From assembly GCA_905221605.1 (NCBI GenBank), contig CAJNDS010002182.1:359501-423500 (forward strand): a stretch of 64,000 nt of DNA, read 5' to 3'. The stretch comes from Symbiodinium natans (Eukaryota > Sar > Dinophyceae > Suessiales > Symbiodiniaceae). Under the pieces are notes generated by a model. It was not told the DNA's origin and ran no database searches. It was given only the letters and a program-made list of their open reading frames with translations. The first letter of the stretch is position 1. The number at the start of each line of letters is the position of its first letter. Shown in pieces: positions 42,713-53,825 of this stretch. The position numbers were made by a program, and so were the translations under genes.

Positions 42713-43142
42713 TCCCTTGGGAGCCATGATTGGATCCAGTTGCCTTTTTGCTCTCGCAAAACTCCCCGAGCCGTGTAAGCCAGAGAGCTTTGGTATGGAC
42801 CTGCTACACACTGTGTCGGCCACACAGCCCGACGAACTCTTCGAGTCGGATGAGGCTCCATGTTTTCCAGACACCGTGTGCCGTGGCAACCTTACACCGG
42901 ATGATAAACATGCAGATCTCGGAGTAGCATCTTGCTCTACCACAGACACACGAAGGGAGCTGTATGACCATGGGGACCTGTCGGACGGCGAGGATGATTT
43001 CATCAGCCGGAAGAATTCCTTCTACTCACACGGCACAGCCGAAGACTGGGATCACACTCTTCCGCCAAATCGATTGCTGCATGACCACCACAATGCCAAG
43101 CTCAGGGCTTTCCTCCACGCCACTTGGCAGCGCAAAGGCTAG
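42713..43142 (+). CDS. candidate terminal exon, acidic protein
   Basis: A strong acceptor (T-rich tract, then GCCTACAAG) opens a frame that runs to TAG at 43140. It includes LPEPCKPESFGMDLLHTVSA, an acidic ELYDHGDLSDGEDDFISRKN, and a C-terminal His/Arg-rich LLHDHHNAKLRAFLHATWQR. Composition is protein-like throughout. The antisense frame (129 codons) is less natural. No family recognised. It lies within the DNA that separates P2 copy B exons 2 and 3. Confidence 0.42.
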
Positions 43143-43206
43143 ATATATTGCATCAAGAGCAGCGTAGTCATCCCCACCCTCCCTGTAGTGCATCTTCTCA
43201 TCAATC

Positions 43207-43246
43207 ATTGTTTGGGGGTGGGCGGGGGGGGGGGGGGGGGGGGGTG
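43207..43246 (+). repeat. G homopolymer tract
   Basis: About 35 G bases with few interruptions. Confidence 0.95.
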
Positions 43247-43404
43247 GGCGGTTCAGTGGCCAGGGCTTTGTGCCTGTCATTCGAAGATGGCCTGTTGTGC
43301 GCCTTCCAAGCTCGAACGTAGTCTGTACTGTTGAAAGGATCTTTCAAGTTCGAGAATGTGTGTCTTGAGACCAAGCCAATACCAAGAAGTTCTTCATCTC
43401 GTTA

Positions 43405-43512
43405 AGCAGTACATTCTTATTATGTTTAATTGTTCTTTTGTTATTTATTATTGTTATTTTTATGATTATTTTGAATATTCTTATTGCATTTATTTTGTTT
43501 ATGTCCTTCGAT
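43405..43512. other. AT-rich patch
   Basis: T-rich sequence with TTATT repeats. Its open frame (hydrophobic Ile/Leu/Phe) is a composition effect. Confidence 0.6.
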
Positions 43513-43779
43513 GAGACCAGTTGTATGTTTGCACGTTCATTGGCTGTACGTACGACTAAGGCAACGTTGCGTTCACCCAGGGCCTTGGAGACGAAGGTGG
43601 CAATGTTTCGACGTGCCTTGTCAGCTGTGACATGGTCATGCTTGCGTTAGGGTATGGCAAGAACATCGTGGGAAGGGGGCAAGATGGAAAATCAGAATAG
43701 CCGTTATCATCAAGGAGGAAAAGTATGTGTGCAAGCGAGCTTGCGGCGGGTCGGCGGGTGGGTGTGTGCCTGGCGCTCC

Positions 43780-44075
43780 CTGGAGTTGCCTGGCGTTGGT
43801 GAGGGTGGGTGCGCGTGGGTGGGTGCATGATCGTGAGTGGTCGTGCGTGGGTGGGTGGGTGGGTGGATGGTTGGGTGGGTGCGTGTGTGTGTCTCTGTGT
43901 CTCTGTGTCTCTGTGTCTCTGTGTCTCTGTGTCTCTGTGTCTCTGTGTCTCTGTGTCTCTGTGTCTGTGCGTGTAGCGGGCTGGGGGAGGGGAAGGAGTG
44001 GGGGTGGGTGTCGGAGCGGGAGTGGTGGGTGTGGGAGCGGGCGCGGTGTGGTGGGTGTGTGTGTGTGTGTGGCAT
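43780..44075 (+). repeat. GGGT/GTGTCTCT minisatellite cluster
   Basis: GTGGGTGG repeats, then a regular 8-bp TGTGTCTC array at about 43888-43968, then GGGTGTGG and (GT)n. The 121-213 codon frames on both strands (Val/Cys/Leu or Thr/His/Arg-rich) translate the array and are not genes. Confidence 0.9.
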
Positions 44076-44138
44076 TGTTCATCGCTTTCCCGTCTAATTT
44101 CTTACATCACATCGCAGCTCGCCCAATGGCGCATCCAG

Positions 44139-44230
44139 ACATCTCCAAATATGTACATACATATAGCTATCTATATATATATATGTACATCTATGTATAC
44201 AGGTATGTATATACATATACTCGTTTATTT
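44139..44230 (+). repeat. TATACATA microsatellite
   Basis: Same class as 9066-9155 and 26383-26572. Confidence 0.9.
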
Positions 44231-44239
44231 CCTGCATAC

Positions 44240-45580
44240 GAACTGCTCCGCCCGCAATGCATCCTTGGCTCACCCGAGCTCAAGGCCGCTGCGACATTTC
44301 GAGATTGATGTAAAGGCTCAGACGATGATGCCCGTCAGGACTGTGACACTTCCCTCGTTTCTTATGTCTCAGTGGTTTGTCGTGCAAATCAGGGGCTCTA
44401 ACAGCACAAGTACTCCAGCACGAATATACCGCATAAGAGCATGCATGGAAAAGCCGTTGTGCTATTCTGCAGGTTGGTGGAGGATTCAGTTTCAAGGCTT
44501 GTGCTTGTGCTGCCAAGTGGCACAGGTGAACAATTGTGAACACTTTCATATTGCCCAAGCAACCACGCACCTTGAAGACATCTCCCTGCCCGCTCGAGGA
44601 CCGACGCTCCCGCGTGCAATCTCATCGACAGTCTTCTGAGGTCTAACAGCCGGCTTGCAACAACAGCGGACCTTGTCGGCTGCAGTTGCTTGCAGTAATC
44701 TGTTGCGATGCGCATCTGCTTATTCCTGCATGTTTGAATTCGGATGGTTCCAGCCCTCGTTGGAGATGTCCCAGGCATGAAGCTGGATAGACTGAACAGG
44801 TGACAAAAGCAACGTTCCAATGGTTTCTGTACATCTAGTGACCTGTGTCATATAGTATGGGCCACACACATAAACCATACATAAATTACGTATGTCATAA
44901 GAAATAGCTTCTCTCCGTATGAATCAACATATCTCCTCAGAATACAAACATGTATCGACACATATGAATTCACCCTCTGCTAATAAGACCACAAGGCCGG
45001 CTGAGTGCTGAATGCGATGACTGCCCTTGGGCCCTGGACGTAATAAGCTGTTCGTTGTAAGGACCAATTACGTTATTGTAAGTTATAGTTAACAGTTCAG
45101 TTATCGCTATTGGTTTTACTTGATTATAAGTGTGTATATTCTGTCTAGCTTGTGAGTTTTGAGTCATGAGTTCTCAGCTAGTTAGTTTCAAGAAGCCATT
45201 CAGGAGTTCTAGGTGAAATGAGTACTAGGAGTGCTTTATGTAGTCTTGTCTAGCTTCCCAATATGACGAGCCCCCCCCCCCCCCGCCCCCCTCCCTCAAT
45301 ATATTATAGAGTACGCATTGTATTTGTGTATGTGCTACACTGAATATTTGTAGTTGCATTGTAAATTGTAAGTTGTGCGTTGTAAGTTGCAGCAAGCAGC
45401 AGGATTGATGCGATTCGCTCGCAGGGGCTTGCGTTTCCTGTAAAACATAAGCAATCGAATCGAACGGTTCGTTTTCTTGGCAGTCTCCATTTGGTTCGCT
45501 TCGATTCGTGCTGCGGTTCCTAGAAGTTTGAAGCTTAATATCGAGATAAACAATAGAAGACCCTCAGCCTTAACCCGAAC
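44240..45580. other. unassigned
   Basis: Opposed open frames at 44280-44820 without domains; AT-rich non-coding sequence; a C run at 45271-45285; then T/A/G-rich sequence leading into the hairpin array. Confidence 0.4.
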
Positions 45581-45599
45581 CTTGAGGCCAGCAAGGCAC

Positions 45600-46075
45600 G
45601 AAAAACGGACGTGTTCGGTGCAGGCCTCTTCCCAAGAAGGCCCCGCACCGAAAACATACCTTCTTGGGTTTTTCGAAGCCAGGAAGCCACAAAAAAAAAG
45701 GTACGGTTTCGGTGTGAGCTTCTTTCCCAAGAAGGCCCCGCACCAAAAACGCACCATTTGGGGGTTTTTGTGGCCAGGAGGGCACCAAAAAAATGGTACG
45801 CTTTCGGCGCGAGCCTCTTTTCCAAGAAGGCCCTGCACCGAAAACGTACTTTTTTGGGCTTTGTGGTCAGGAGGGCACCAAAACAGGTACGTTTTGGGTG
45901 CGAGCCTCTTTGCCAAGAAGGCCCTGCACCGAAAACATACCTTTTTGGGGATTGTTGAGGCCAGGAGGGCACACAAAAAGGTACGTTTTCGGTGCGGGCC
46001 TCTTCCCCAACTAGGCCCTGCACCGAAAAGGCACCCTTTTTCGGCCTTTTTTCGTGAGGGCCAGGAAGGCACGAA
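45600..46075. repeat. tandem array of about 92 bp hairpin units
   Basis: Five to six units of 88-95 bp starting near 45609, 45701, 45796, 45884 and 45979. Each unit holds GGTACGTTTTCGGTGC and, 25-30 bp later, its complement GCACCGAAAACGTACC. Inner arms GGGCCTCTT and AAGAAGGCCC extend the stem, so each unit can fold. Units are joined by TTTTTGGGnTTTGTGGCCAGGAGGGCACCAAAA. Both strands lack stops over most of the array (282 minus, 215 plus codons), a by-product of the self-complementary unit. Confidence 0.85.
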
Positions 46076-46099
46076 AAAGGTTCCTCTTCCCCAGCCTTT

Positions 46100-48100
46100 G
46101 AGCCTCGTTACGCCTGTCTTGTAAGCTTTACCCAGCATACGGCCAAGCGATTCGTGTCCATGGTTCGATTCGTTGTCGGCCATACGGTTCGATGCGTCTC
46201 GCTCTTTTCCTTATACGTTTTGGTTCCCGGTTTCCGTTTCGATTTGTGGCTTTCCTGAAACACACGTGTGCGTATGAGTTTCTGCCGCTGCAAGTGGCTT
46301 GTTTTCCAAGCCTTGCGGCATGTAGTCCAGCCGATTCCCACAAAGCTGCTTGTGATGAGTGATGGGCAGGGCTGCCGGCAGACAATGCAGATAACCCCCG
46401 AGACTGCGTTTTTTCGCGAAATTCTGTTTGGGCTCTCCCACAACACAAGGATGGCCCGTGAAGGAGAGCTGCGCGGGCTAGTCAGCAGAGTCGTGGTGTT
46501 CATTTTGGGCCTTTGCTTAGATCACGTTTGAAATTATACGTTTCATGGCGAGGTTGCGATACGCTTTACATTTTTCAAGTGGGTTACCTATGTGTTCAAT
46601 ACGTCGAGCGTGTAAATAACAACTTCGCCGTGAAACGTACATGTTTAAGGCTGCAAACATACATATGCACACACATGTCTTCCACATGTACACATAGGTT
46701 ATACAGGCGTGACATATTACTCCATGGCATTCATTTTGAATCAATCTCGCATCAGCTTGTTTTTTTTAAAGGTGCCCGGGGTGGGGGGAGGCCGGATAAA
46801 CGTTCTTTTAGACGTGCCTGGAAGGAGGTCCGATTTGCGCCACCAGCCCTTGTGTCCGAAATGTGTTGATCCTTTGTCTGTACCATAGCGCCAACAGTTG
46901 CATGCCTGGCAGGCTCATTTGCATCTACGTGATGTGCTGTCGAGGGCGGCTAACATGTAAATTCTGAAAACAAGGCTCCTCAAGGGCTCCGGCTCCTTAT
47001 TGCCCCCTGGATATTTTGCTTACTGGCTCACAGTTCAGGACGCAAGTCAGCAGAGAGGCTTCTCTGGTGACTTGAAACTGAAAGGGCCAGAACTTTTCTT
47101 GTGCCTTAACACCCCTAGGCTCCAAGTTTCCCGAAAATGAAGAGGCGTAGGCTAGCCTAGGCTCTCAGAGAGCGCAGGCCGCGGTGATAAGTTACTAGCT
47201 ATTATAGTTTATAGCAGTACAGGTGAGTTATGAGCTTTGAGTTATGGTTATGAGGTATATATGCACATCGAGCGCTTTTCGGTGTCAGACTGCGTGGACT
47301 GCTTTGTATCAGTTGTATCAGGGCTTCAGGAAGAGAAGGGGCGTACATACGATTTATGCTTCGGCATATATGTTTGGCATGTATGTTACTGATATGTTCA
47401 AGCATGTATGTTATATCTTTGGTGGTTGCATGTAGGTGTGCGCTGGGTTTCCAGACCCGCGATAGAACGTTGCTCTTGAGCCCTGTTAAGGACATTCCGC
47501 TCAAAGGGTGATCAGCGGGGTTGGTGGACGTCTTGCGGCCATGTCTGAAGTCTTGACTTGGCGTGTTTATTTCATTTTTATACTTTTCTTTCCGGTTTTT
47601 GAGCTTCTTTCAACTTTTTGCTGTGCATGAGGCACACCGAGGCACTACAGCTTCCCTCTCGAAAGTCGCCCTGCCCACAGGAAGCCCACAACGCCCCCCA
47701 GCGTCCAGCATTTTCTGCTTTAGATGCCTCGATTTCGGCATATTTCGGCGCATTGTACAGTGGGCTGGCAGGATCCAGAAGCGAATGTCGCTTGCCTGGC
47801 ATGGCAAAGCCATGCACTTTCCCTGGATCCTGAAGCCTCAAGTGCCCCAGATATCTTTGCGGCATTCCAGCTTCCTTCCATGTTCCCTACGTGGGTTCCA
47901 CTTTGAGGAACGTCAGCTGTGGGTGGAGAGACTAAGTATTCTGCACTGGCATCTGACGTCCAACGCCAGAAATAAGACGAGGCCGATTGATGGCCCGCAC
48001 ACTTGAAACGAAATCGGCTCAATGAACGTGGTGCGTGAATGCCAGAAGGGCTTGGTGCCACATTTCGTCTCATGTGTTATCTGTGTAGCTTCTGTTCCTC
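46100..48100. other. unassigned
   Basis: The sequence right after the hairpin array has several TTCGATTCG-like motifs (46150-46250), as does the sequence before it (45450-45510). Opposed frames at 46108-46531 and 47563-48073 lack domains. A few Alu-like, palindromic or AT-rich short repeats were looked for and not found. Confidence 0.35.
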
Positions 48101-48107
48101 GCCTGTT

Positions 48108-48587
48108 TCACAAGTCTGCGAGGTTGGCTACCTTGACGCCGCGGTATGTAGAGTTTATCCAGCCTGAGAATGTCTGGTGAGCGGGTGTGGAAGAAGAATC
48201 CTTGTTGATACCGTTTGGGATCCTAGCAGCAGCTGGGAATGAAGAAAACCCAGATTGCACGTCTGTCCTCGTGGCACTGCGTCTTTTGGCTGGCAGGGCG
48301 TCTGCGTCATGCTCAGCCAAGCCCTCAGATGACAACTTCGCAGGGTTCGGGATGCTTTCTGCTAGAACAGCAAGGGTGCCGTTCTGGCGCTTGATCGCTT
48401 CTACTCGGTACAGTTTTGAGCGCAGTGCAGCTGCTACAGCCTTTCCGGCCGATGGCTTGTCTACCACTCGTGACATGAAGTCGCAAAGCCAGCTGTCGCG
48501 GTCTTGGCCAGGATCAGTGATACAAGTAGCCAGCCGTTCAAAAGTCCAACCTTGCCAGGCGTACGCGTCCAACCAAGTCTTGCGCGT
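48108..48587 (-). CDS. candidate exon, unknown 150-residue segment
   Basis: A minus-strand frame open for about 160 codons to a stop at 48108. It begins KTWLDAYAWQGWTFERLATC and continues with DSWLCDFMSRVVDKPSAGKA and VAAALRSKLYRVEAIKRQNG. Codon choice and residue mix look genuine, with amphipathic helices and a Ser/Thr-rich tail. The plus strand is also open (134 codons), so the strand call is tentative. No ATG at the start, so it would be an internal or terminal exon. Confidence 0.38.
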   Translation of the reverse strand, partial: TRKTWLDAYAWQGWTFERLATCITDPGQDRDSWLCDFMSRVVDKPSAGKAVAAALRSKLYRVEAIKRQNGTLAVLAESIPNPAKLSSEGLAEHDADALPAKRRSATRTDVQSGFSSFPAAARIPNGINKDSSSTPAHQTFSGWINSTYRGVKVANLADL

Positions 48588-48599
48588 CTAAGGTAAGGA

Positions 48600-50435
48600 G
48601 TTCAGAGAGATGTCAAAGTTTGAGGATGGACTCGATATTGCTACTTGGCAGAGTCTGAGCATGCGGGCATTTGTGAGGAGGCTTCGTGCAAATTAGGCTG
48701 TCTGCTTTCTGAATTTTTCTAACAGGTTGGGTCATTGCTTTCAATTTTGCTTTCGGTTCAAAAGAAAGAAAAAAGGCAACCGCAGCTACCACTGCTGAGA
48801 GTAAACTCCCACACACCACCCAAAGCGAGGGCTGATTTGCCAAGGCCACGGTATCCGGATACCTGCCCGGCCGGGGTCGACGACACTGGTGCTTGCCCGC
48901 AACGAGCTCAGCCGCATTCAACCGCCCAAGGAGAGTGGCTTCTCTTCATCTGCCGATGTCGCAGGTGTGACATTGCGTCACTGCGCTTTTTGTCCTTAAG
49001 GCTCAACGGCTGCATGTACAGATCCTTGAGAAGTCAAACTTGAGGTGTGGGCCTTTGCGGCTGCTGTTGAGCGGGATCCAGAGAACATGGAAGCTTCCTT
49101 GCATTCAGCATTGAAACAAGGTTAATTACATGAACAGTGCCAGACGAGGGTGCATCCTCTTGGTGAACCTGGTAGACAGAAAGGTGCGGAACAATCACAA
49201 CACCTCACAACACGTGTTGGCTGATGTTGATTGATGCTACTTTGTCTGTTTCACGAGGCTGCGCTGAATCTGCTGATTTGCTGCTCAGGAAGATCTCAGC
49301 ATTGACTGCCGCAGAACCAACAGTATCACAGCTGCATGATTTGAGGGATACCAGCACTCCGTCCCTAATAGGTTGCTTGGATATGAGACCACGTCGGCAA
49401 CCCTGGCTTCGTTTGGTAGATTCAGTGGCGTCCTGTCTCTGAGGTTACGTCCGCGACATCCTAAGGCCCCCGTCTGCAAAGCAATGTCGCAGTTTCACTG
49501 GTCACGTTCGCTTCAGCTGTGCCAGCCTCCATGATCCGATCTAGGTCCAGGTTCCACCAGTGACCCCGATTAAGCAATTGGTCCCGTGAGCTGTCCAAAT
49601 CATTTTTGTACCTGACGTTGAGGCAAAACTTCCTTCTTCAAGGCCCTTCCAAGACCTACCGAACTGGGCCGGCATCGAGAATGCTTGAAGTGAACTGGAT
49701 GCAGTAGCTGCGAGGAGCTTTTTGCAAGACGAGCTCGGGTGATGGTGTGATTGCCCGAACCTGTCCATCTCCAGAGTTCTTACACTTGTCAGCGGCAAGG
49801 ATCGGTGCACTCCGGCCGGTACCTCATTGTTCATTGGCCTCATCATGTCTTCGCAAGGGCAAGCAGCTGAGCCCATTGTCAGCCTGCTGTCGCTCAGGAA
49901 GGGATTCGCTTGCACGAGCAGAAGCGGCGTGAGCGAGAGAAGTGGTGCCCGTGGCCGCATTGGGCTTTAGAATGGGCCCGCTTGCGCAAAAGCACGAACC
50001 ATACAAACCGTGCGAGCTTGAACTTGTGAAGCTGTCAGGATAGAGCATGAGAAGAAGTGCTGCTCGGCAGCCATCGGCCACAAGCTTTCGGGTTTCTGAC
50101 CGTTTCATACATGGCTGGGGCGGCTGGGGGGGTTCTGAATTTTCGTATCTACGGAGTCAGACAGAGCCTCGCAGATGTTTTGGTAGACCCGACTGCTCCT
50201 TGAGACAAGGAATCCGAGCTGAGGGCGTGTCAATTTCTGGCTCAGTCAGTAGCTTGAAAGTCTGGCCTAGGTTTGGCAAAGAAGTACAAGATCGGGAAGC
50301 AGGATATTGAAGGCTGGTGGGACGAAGATGAGCACAGGTGCCACGCGACTTTCCTGCATCCTCAGCTTGGACGGTAGCTTTCGGTTTGCGCCTCTGGAGC
50401 ACAAGCCTTAGGAGTTGGGACGCTCAATCTAGCTA
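48600..50435. other. unassigned
   Basis: A minus-strand frame of 139 codons (49541-49960) overlaps shorter plus frames; no domain recognised. Confidence 0.4.
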
Positions 50436-50560
50436 GCCTCTGTATGTACATGTATGAATAGATATGTGTATATACTATGTATGCTCACCACTATATTGTG
50501 TCTGTACGTATGTCTATCTGTCTGTCTGTCTGTCTAATTTTCTATCAATCTATCTACCGT
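50436..50560 (+). repeat. TATG and (TCTG)n/(TCTA)n microsatellite
   Basis: ATGTATG repeats, then four TCTG units, then TCTAT repeats. Confidence 0.9.
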
Positions 50561-50758
50561 ACACCTGCTTCACCCAACGTCTGAATAATGGCTCTTACTG
50601 GCTGTTTCTTGACAGTTGTTCTAGCTGTACAAATCCGCACATAAGTACACAGGTACACACATACACGCACTCACCCCAGTTCTCTAGATGTATACACAGA
50701 AGTGTACCTCGGCGACGTACACTGCGCAATCAGAATTCTGTCAGCCACCTTTACAGGT

Positions 50759-50793
50759 GTTAGGGTTTAGGGGTTTAGGGTTTAAGGTTTTGG
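50759..50793 (+). repeat. interstitial telomere-motif tract
   Basis: TTTAGGG units with TTTAGGGG and TTTAAGG variants. Together with 50886-50938 it encloses an approximately 90 bp GC-richer island (50795-50885), open but unassigned. Confidence 0.8.
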
Positions 50794-50885
50794 GACGCAA
50801 CGGCCTTGCAAGGAAGGGTTCTACGACCACAACGGCCTTTGGGTCGGGGCCTTGGCTCCGATACCCTGACACCTGGGGGGTTACT

Positions 50886-50938
50886 TTAGGGTTTAGGGTC
50901 TAAAGGATTTGGGGTTTAGGGTTTAGGGTTTAGGGTTA
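50886..50938 (+). repeat. interstitial telomere-motif tract (TTTAGGG)
   Basis: Six to seven units with variants. Confidence 0.85.
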
Positions 50939-50944
50939 CTTTGA

Positions 50945-52220
50945 GTCAGGGTCCCCTGGTATTTACTTTGCGCAGCGAGAGAGAATTCCGGACAGGCTTC
51001 CGCGGCTGGGTTACTGTAGTTACTGTACTTCATGAATAAGATTGGTATGAGGTACGCAGGTGGTTAATGAAGATGCTTGATCTTTCTTCCGCCGAAGTTG
51101 TAATTGCTGGCCTCAACACTTCTAACACCTCAGCGACTCCAACTCCATGCCTCCTTTCCCTGCCAGAATCCGTACTACATGGCTGGAGGCTGGGGGTTAC
51201 TAAGGCTTCATGGTTTGCAAGGTTGTGTGGAAAGTGGCATCAGGTGGTCGGGTTTTGGGTACTTGGGAGGCTTCGCCTGAATTTCAACATAATTTCAACC
51301 ATGTGTCGAGACCTCGGGACATGTCGAAGCGAACGTCGTTCACAGAGCACGCGTTGCAGGACCTGTTTAAGCCTAGTTCCCCCCACCCACCCTGTTTCTC
51401 TTCAATTTAGGCTCGGGTTAGAACCTCTTTGAGTTTAATTCCAGCAGCCCCCAAGGGCTCAGAATTTAGATAGATTCAGATCTGCTCCAACGGATCAACT
51501 TCTGTCTTCCTCATGGTTGAAGCCACTTGGAGATGCTGGAGTGTCACTTGTCGAAGTTGTCAGTGGCTAGTCATATTTCTGAGAGCAGGTGCATGCTTGA
51601 AACATTGAAGCGTGGCCAGACGAGCTGCTGTAACAGATATTCAATGCTCTTCTTGGAAGACTGTATGGAAGCGAATCACAGTGCCTCGCGGCAGGCTGGA
51701 AGAGGTGGTGTACAACTATGTGAGCGATGCCGAGGGTTCCAGTTCTCGCACCGCTATGTAGTCGATAAGGATTTCGACTGGAGACCGGGGCACAGCGTGG
51801 TTATTCCATTGCCCTGATGTAGCATTCCGGGGCACTCGACACCAGCTGCCTTTAACAGAAACTTCCTGGCAGGCCTTCTAGAACAGCGATGCTCACTTAG
51901 ACTGCTTTAAATCATGCTTCCAAAGCGAAGCCAGAACAAACAATCGCTTCTCCCTCTCGCTTGCCAGCGAGCTGTGGAAGAAGAGTAGAGCAAGCGCAAC
52001 GATGCTTGGGAGGCGCTTCAATAGCGACTGCCGTATGGTTTGGAGCGACCCGAACCACAGCTGTTCATTAAAAGGCGATGTTGTGCACGGCGGCACGTGT
52101 TGCGAAGTGTTTTAGGGCCGGAGAAATCAGCACCACTCCCAACATGCATCCATTCCGCACGCGCGCCATCTCGCCTTTTGTATCCTCTCTAATACCAAAT
52201 TCCGAAGCATCTGGTTGCGC
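50945..52220. other. extra DNA running back into copy B intron 2
   Basis: A 96-codon plus frame (51527-51817, ending VVDKDFDWRPGHSVVIPLP) looks moderately protein-like but is unassigned. From about 51985 (GCAAGCGCAACGATGCTTGG) the sequence is again homologous to copy A intron 2 (about 12708 onward), so the foreign DNA ends somewhere between roughly 51880 and 51985. Confidence 0.5.
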
Positions 52221-52230
52221 ACAGCCCCAG

Positions 52231-53673
52231 GATGAGAGCATTGCCAGCAAGCTGGTATCCGAGTCCTTCGGCGGCATCTGGAGTGGGTGAACCGAGTTTA
52301 GTTTGATTCGACTTTCTTATTTTCAGTCAACGGCCGGCCGAGGCTCGAGGGCAAGACGGTGCACGAGGCCTGGGGCTTCAACTCGTGAGCTGGCAAGCTC
52401 GCAAGCTCACCCTGAACCGGGACTCAAGAGATCCAGCCTGAGAATGGCACAGAAGCATGACATGGCCTCAGGTCGTGGCTGCAGGAAAGGAGAAGCTGAA
52501 GGTCCTCACTAGGGCTTTTCAGGGGTCTGAGTGGGCACAAAGGACCACGAAGGGCGGTGTTGTCAGGAGTTGCCATGAGGACATTCCGAATCTTGTATTC
52601 GTTGACCGTTGAGAATGGCAGGGAACTCATCTTTACAGTCTTCAGCAGCAATAAGATATGCAGGGCAGCACCGTGCAACAGCCTTTGCGCGAGTTTCTTT
52701 CACAAAAGGTTGGCTGCACTGGCTATTTGGCGTTTTCTGTTGTTTTCCTTGTGTGCAGGGCTTTGGCGGTGGCGGCGGCGGTGGCCCCGCCATTGGCGGT
52801 GGAGGCGGCGGTGGTGCCGCGCCGGCTGCAGAGGCGAAGAAGGACCGGAAGCTGAGTGGATGCAGGGGGTATGTCGGGTATGTACCGATGGTGTACGGCG
52901 TAAAGAAACATGCAGAGTTTCATTGGTTGCATGGGGTCTTTTGGCATCTTTTCTGTATCGTTCCGTCTTTATGTATCTAACTTCCCCTGCTGCCGCTCAT
53001 GGGTGGTTCGCGTGACTCAGAACTTAGATGCAAGTTGCATAATGACAGCCCTGTAAGACATACCCAGAATGCGAAGCAATGCGAAGCAACGCGAAGCAAC
53101 GCGAAGCAACGCGAAGCAACGCGAAGCAATCTCTGCCTTGGCCTTTCTCTGCCTCCTCATACCTGGGCCCCCTCCCGACAGGAAGAGAAGAAGGCCGGAG
53201 GATGTTTTTGCATGTTTTCGTGCTGCATCTTGAGGGTGAAGGATTCGGCGGCATCTTGCAGGTGAAGGAATCGGCATGCGTGTTGCAGCCATGATGGCGA
53301 TCGGAGTGAAAATGATAGTTGTCACAGCATTGTCTCCTCTCTCCAGCAGCTGCCAGCTTGTGAAGCGGGCACCCAAGGCAAAGAAGCATCGCTCAATCAT
53401 CCTTAGCAGGATCGAGACTGGTCATGTTCTTATCCCTTATACCACTTTTGCGACTGACACATCTCCACCACAGTCCAAACTCATTAGTTGCTATGCAACC
53501 AGCAACAGCGTTTGCGCCTGATTGCTGCAGAGCCCGCAGTGGATGCGTATTGGCTGAGTGTGACTGAGTGCTGTTCTCTTTGGCACCTCTGCCACATATG
53601 CCATATGCTCGAAGCAATGCAGGTTGAAGAGGAGGAGGAAGAGGAGGAGATGGACTTCGACCTTTTCGGCTGA
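52231..53673 (+). CDS. RPLP2: ribosomal protein P2, copy B, exons 3 to last
   Basis: Exons: 52231-52262 (DESIASKLVS plus 2 nt, donor GA|GTCCTT), 52343-52364 (completing E, then LEGKTVH), 52759-52842 (GFGG hinge, ending AAPAAEAKK, GA donor AAG|GACCGG), 53182-53193 (EEKK microexon, GC donor) and 53623-53673 (VEEEEEEEEMDFDLFG, stop). Every exon has the same length as in copy A, and I see no inactivating change in the exons found. Introns have diverged and carry indels. As in copy A, about 12 residues before the hinge are unplaced. Whether exons 1-2 at 39.35 kb are joined to these by a 12.5 kb intron, or both pieces are remnants of tandem copies, cannot be told from sequence alone. Confidence 0.82.
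53071..53130 (+). repeat. six tandem 10-bp units in a P2 intron
   Basis: Six copies of GCGAAGCAAY in the intron before the EEKK microexon of copy B. Copy A has a single GCGAAGCA at the equivalent place (13654-13661), so the array expanded after the duplication. Confidence 0.95.
53182..53193 (+). CDS. RPLP2: 12-nt microexon of P2 copy B
   Basis: GAAGAGAAGAAG between CCCGACAG and GCCGGA, matching the copy A microexon exactly while the flanking introns have diverged. Confidence 0.6.
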
Positions 53674-53825
53674 GCACCGACTGGCACCGAACACTTCCGA
53701 TCAGTTCTGCAGAATCACGAGAAAAACCTGTCGCCTTCAAGTTGTTTGCTTCAACTATAGTAGTTCCGTTCAGCTTCAAAGCGCTGTTGCTCCACTAACT
53801 TGCTAAGCATCTTTCATCTCCTCTG

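Noticed and set aside
43636-44639. ORFs of 121-213 codons rich in Val/Cys/Leu or Thr/His/Arg
   Set aside because: Products of GGGT and TGTGTCTC repeats.
45335-46183. 282-codon minus-strand ORF, the longest in the window
   Set aside because: It translates the hairpin tandem array. The plus strand is equally open, unit lengths are not all multiples of three, and there is no sign of a conserved peptide repeat.
53071-53130. CRISPR-like short direct repeats
   Set aside because: Ten-base units without spacers in a eukaryotic intron; a simple tandem repeat.
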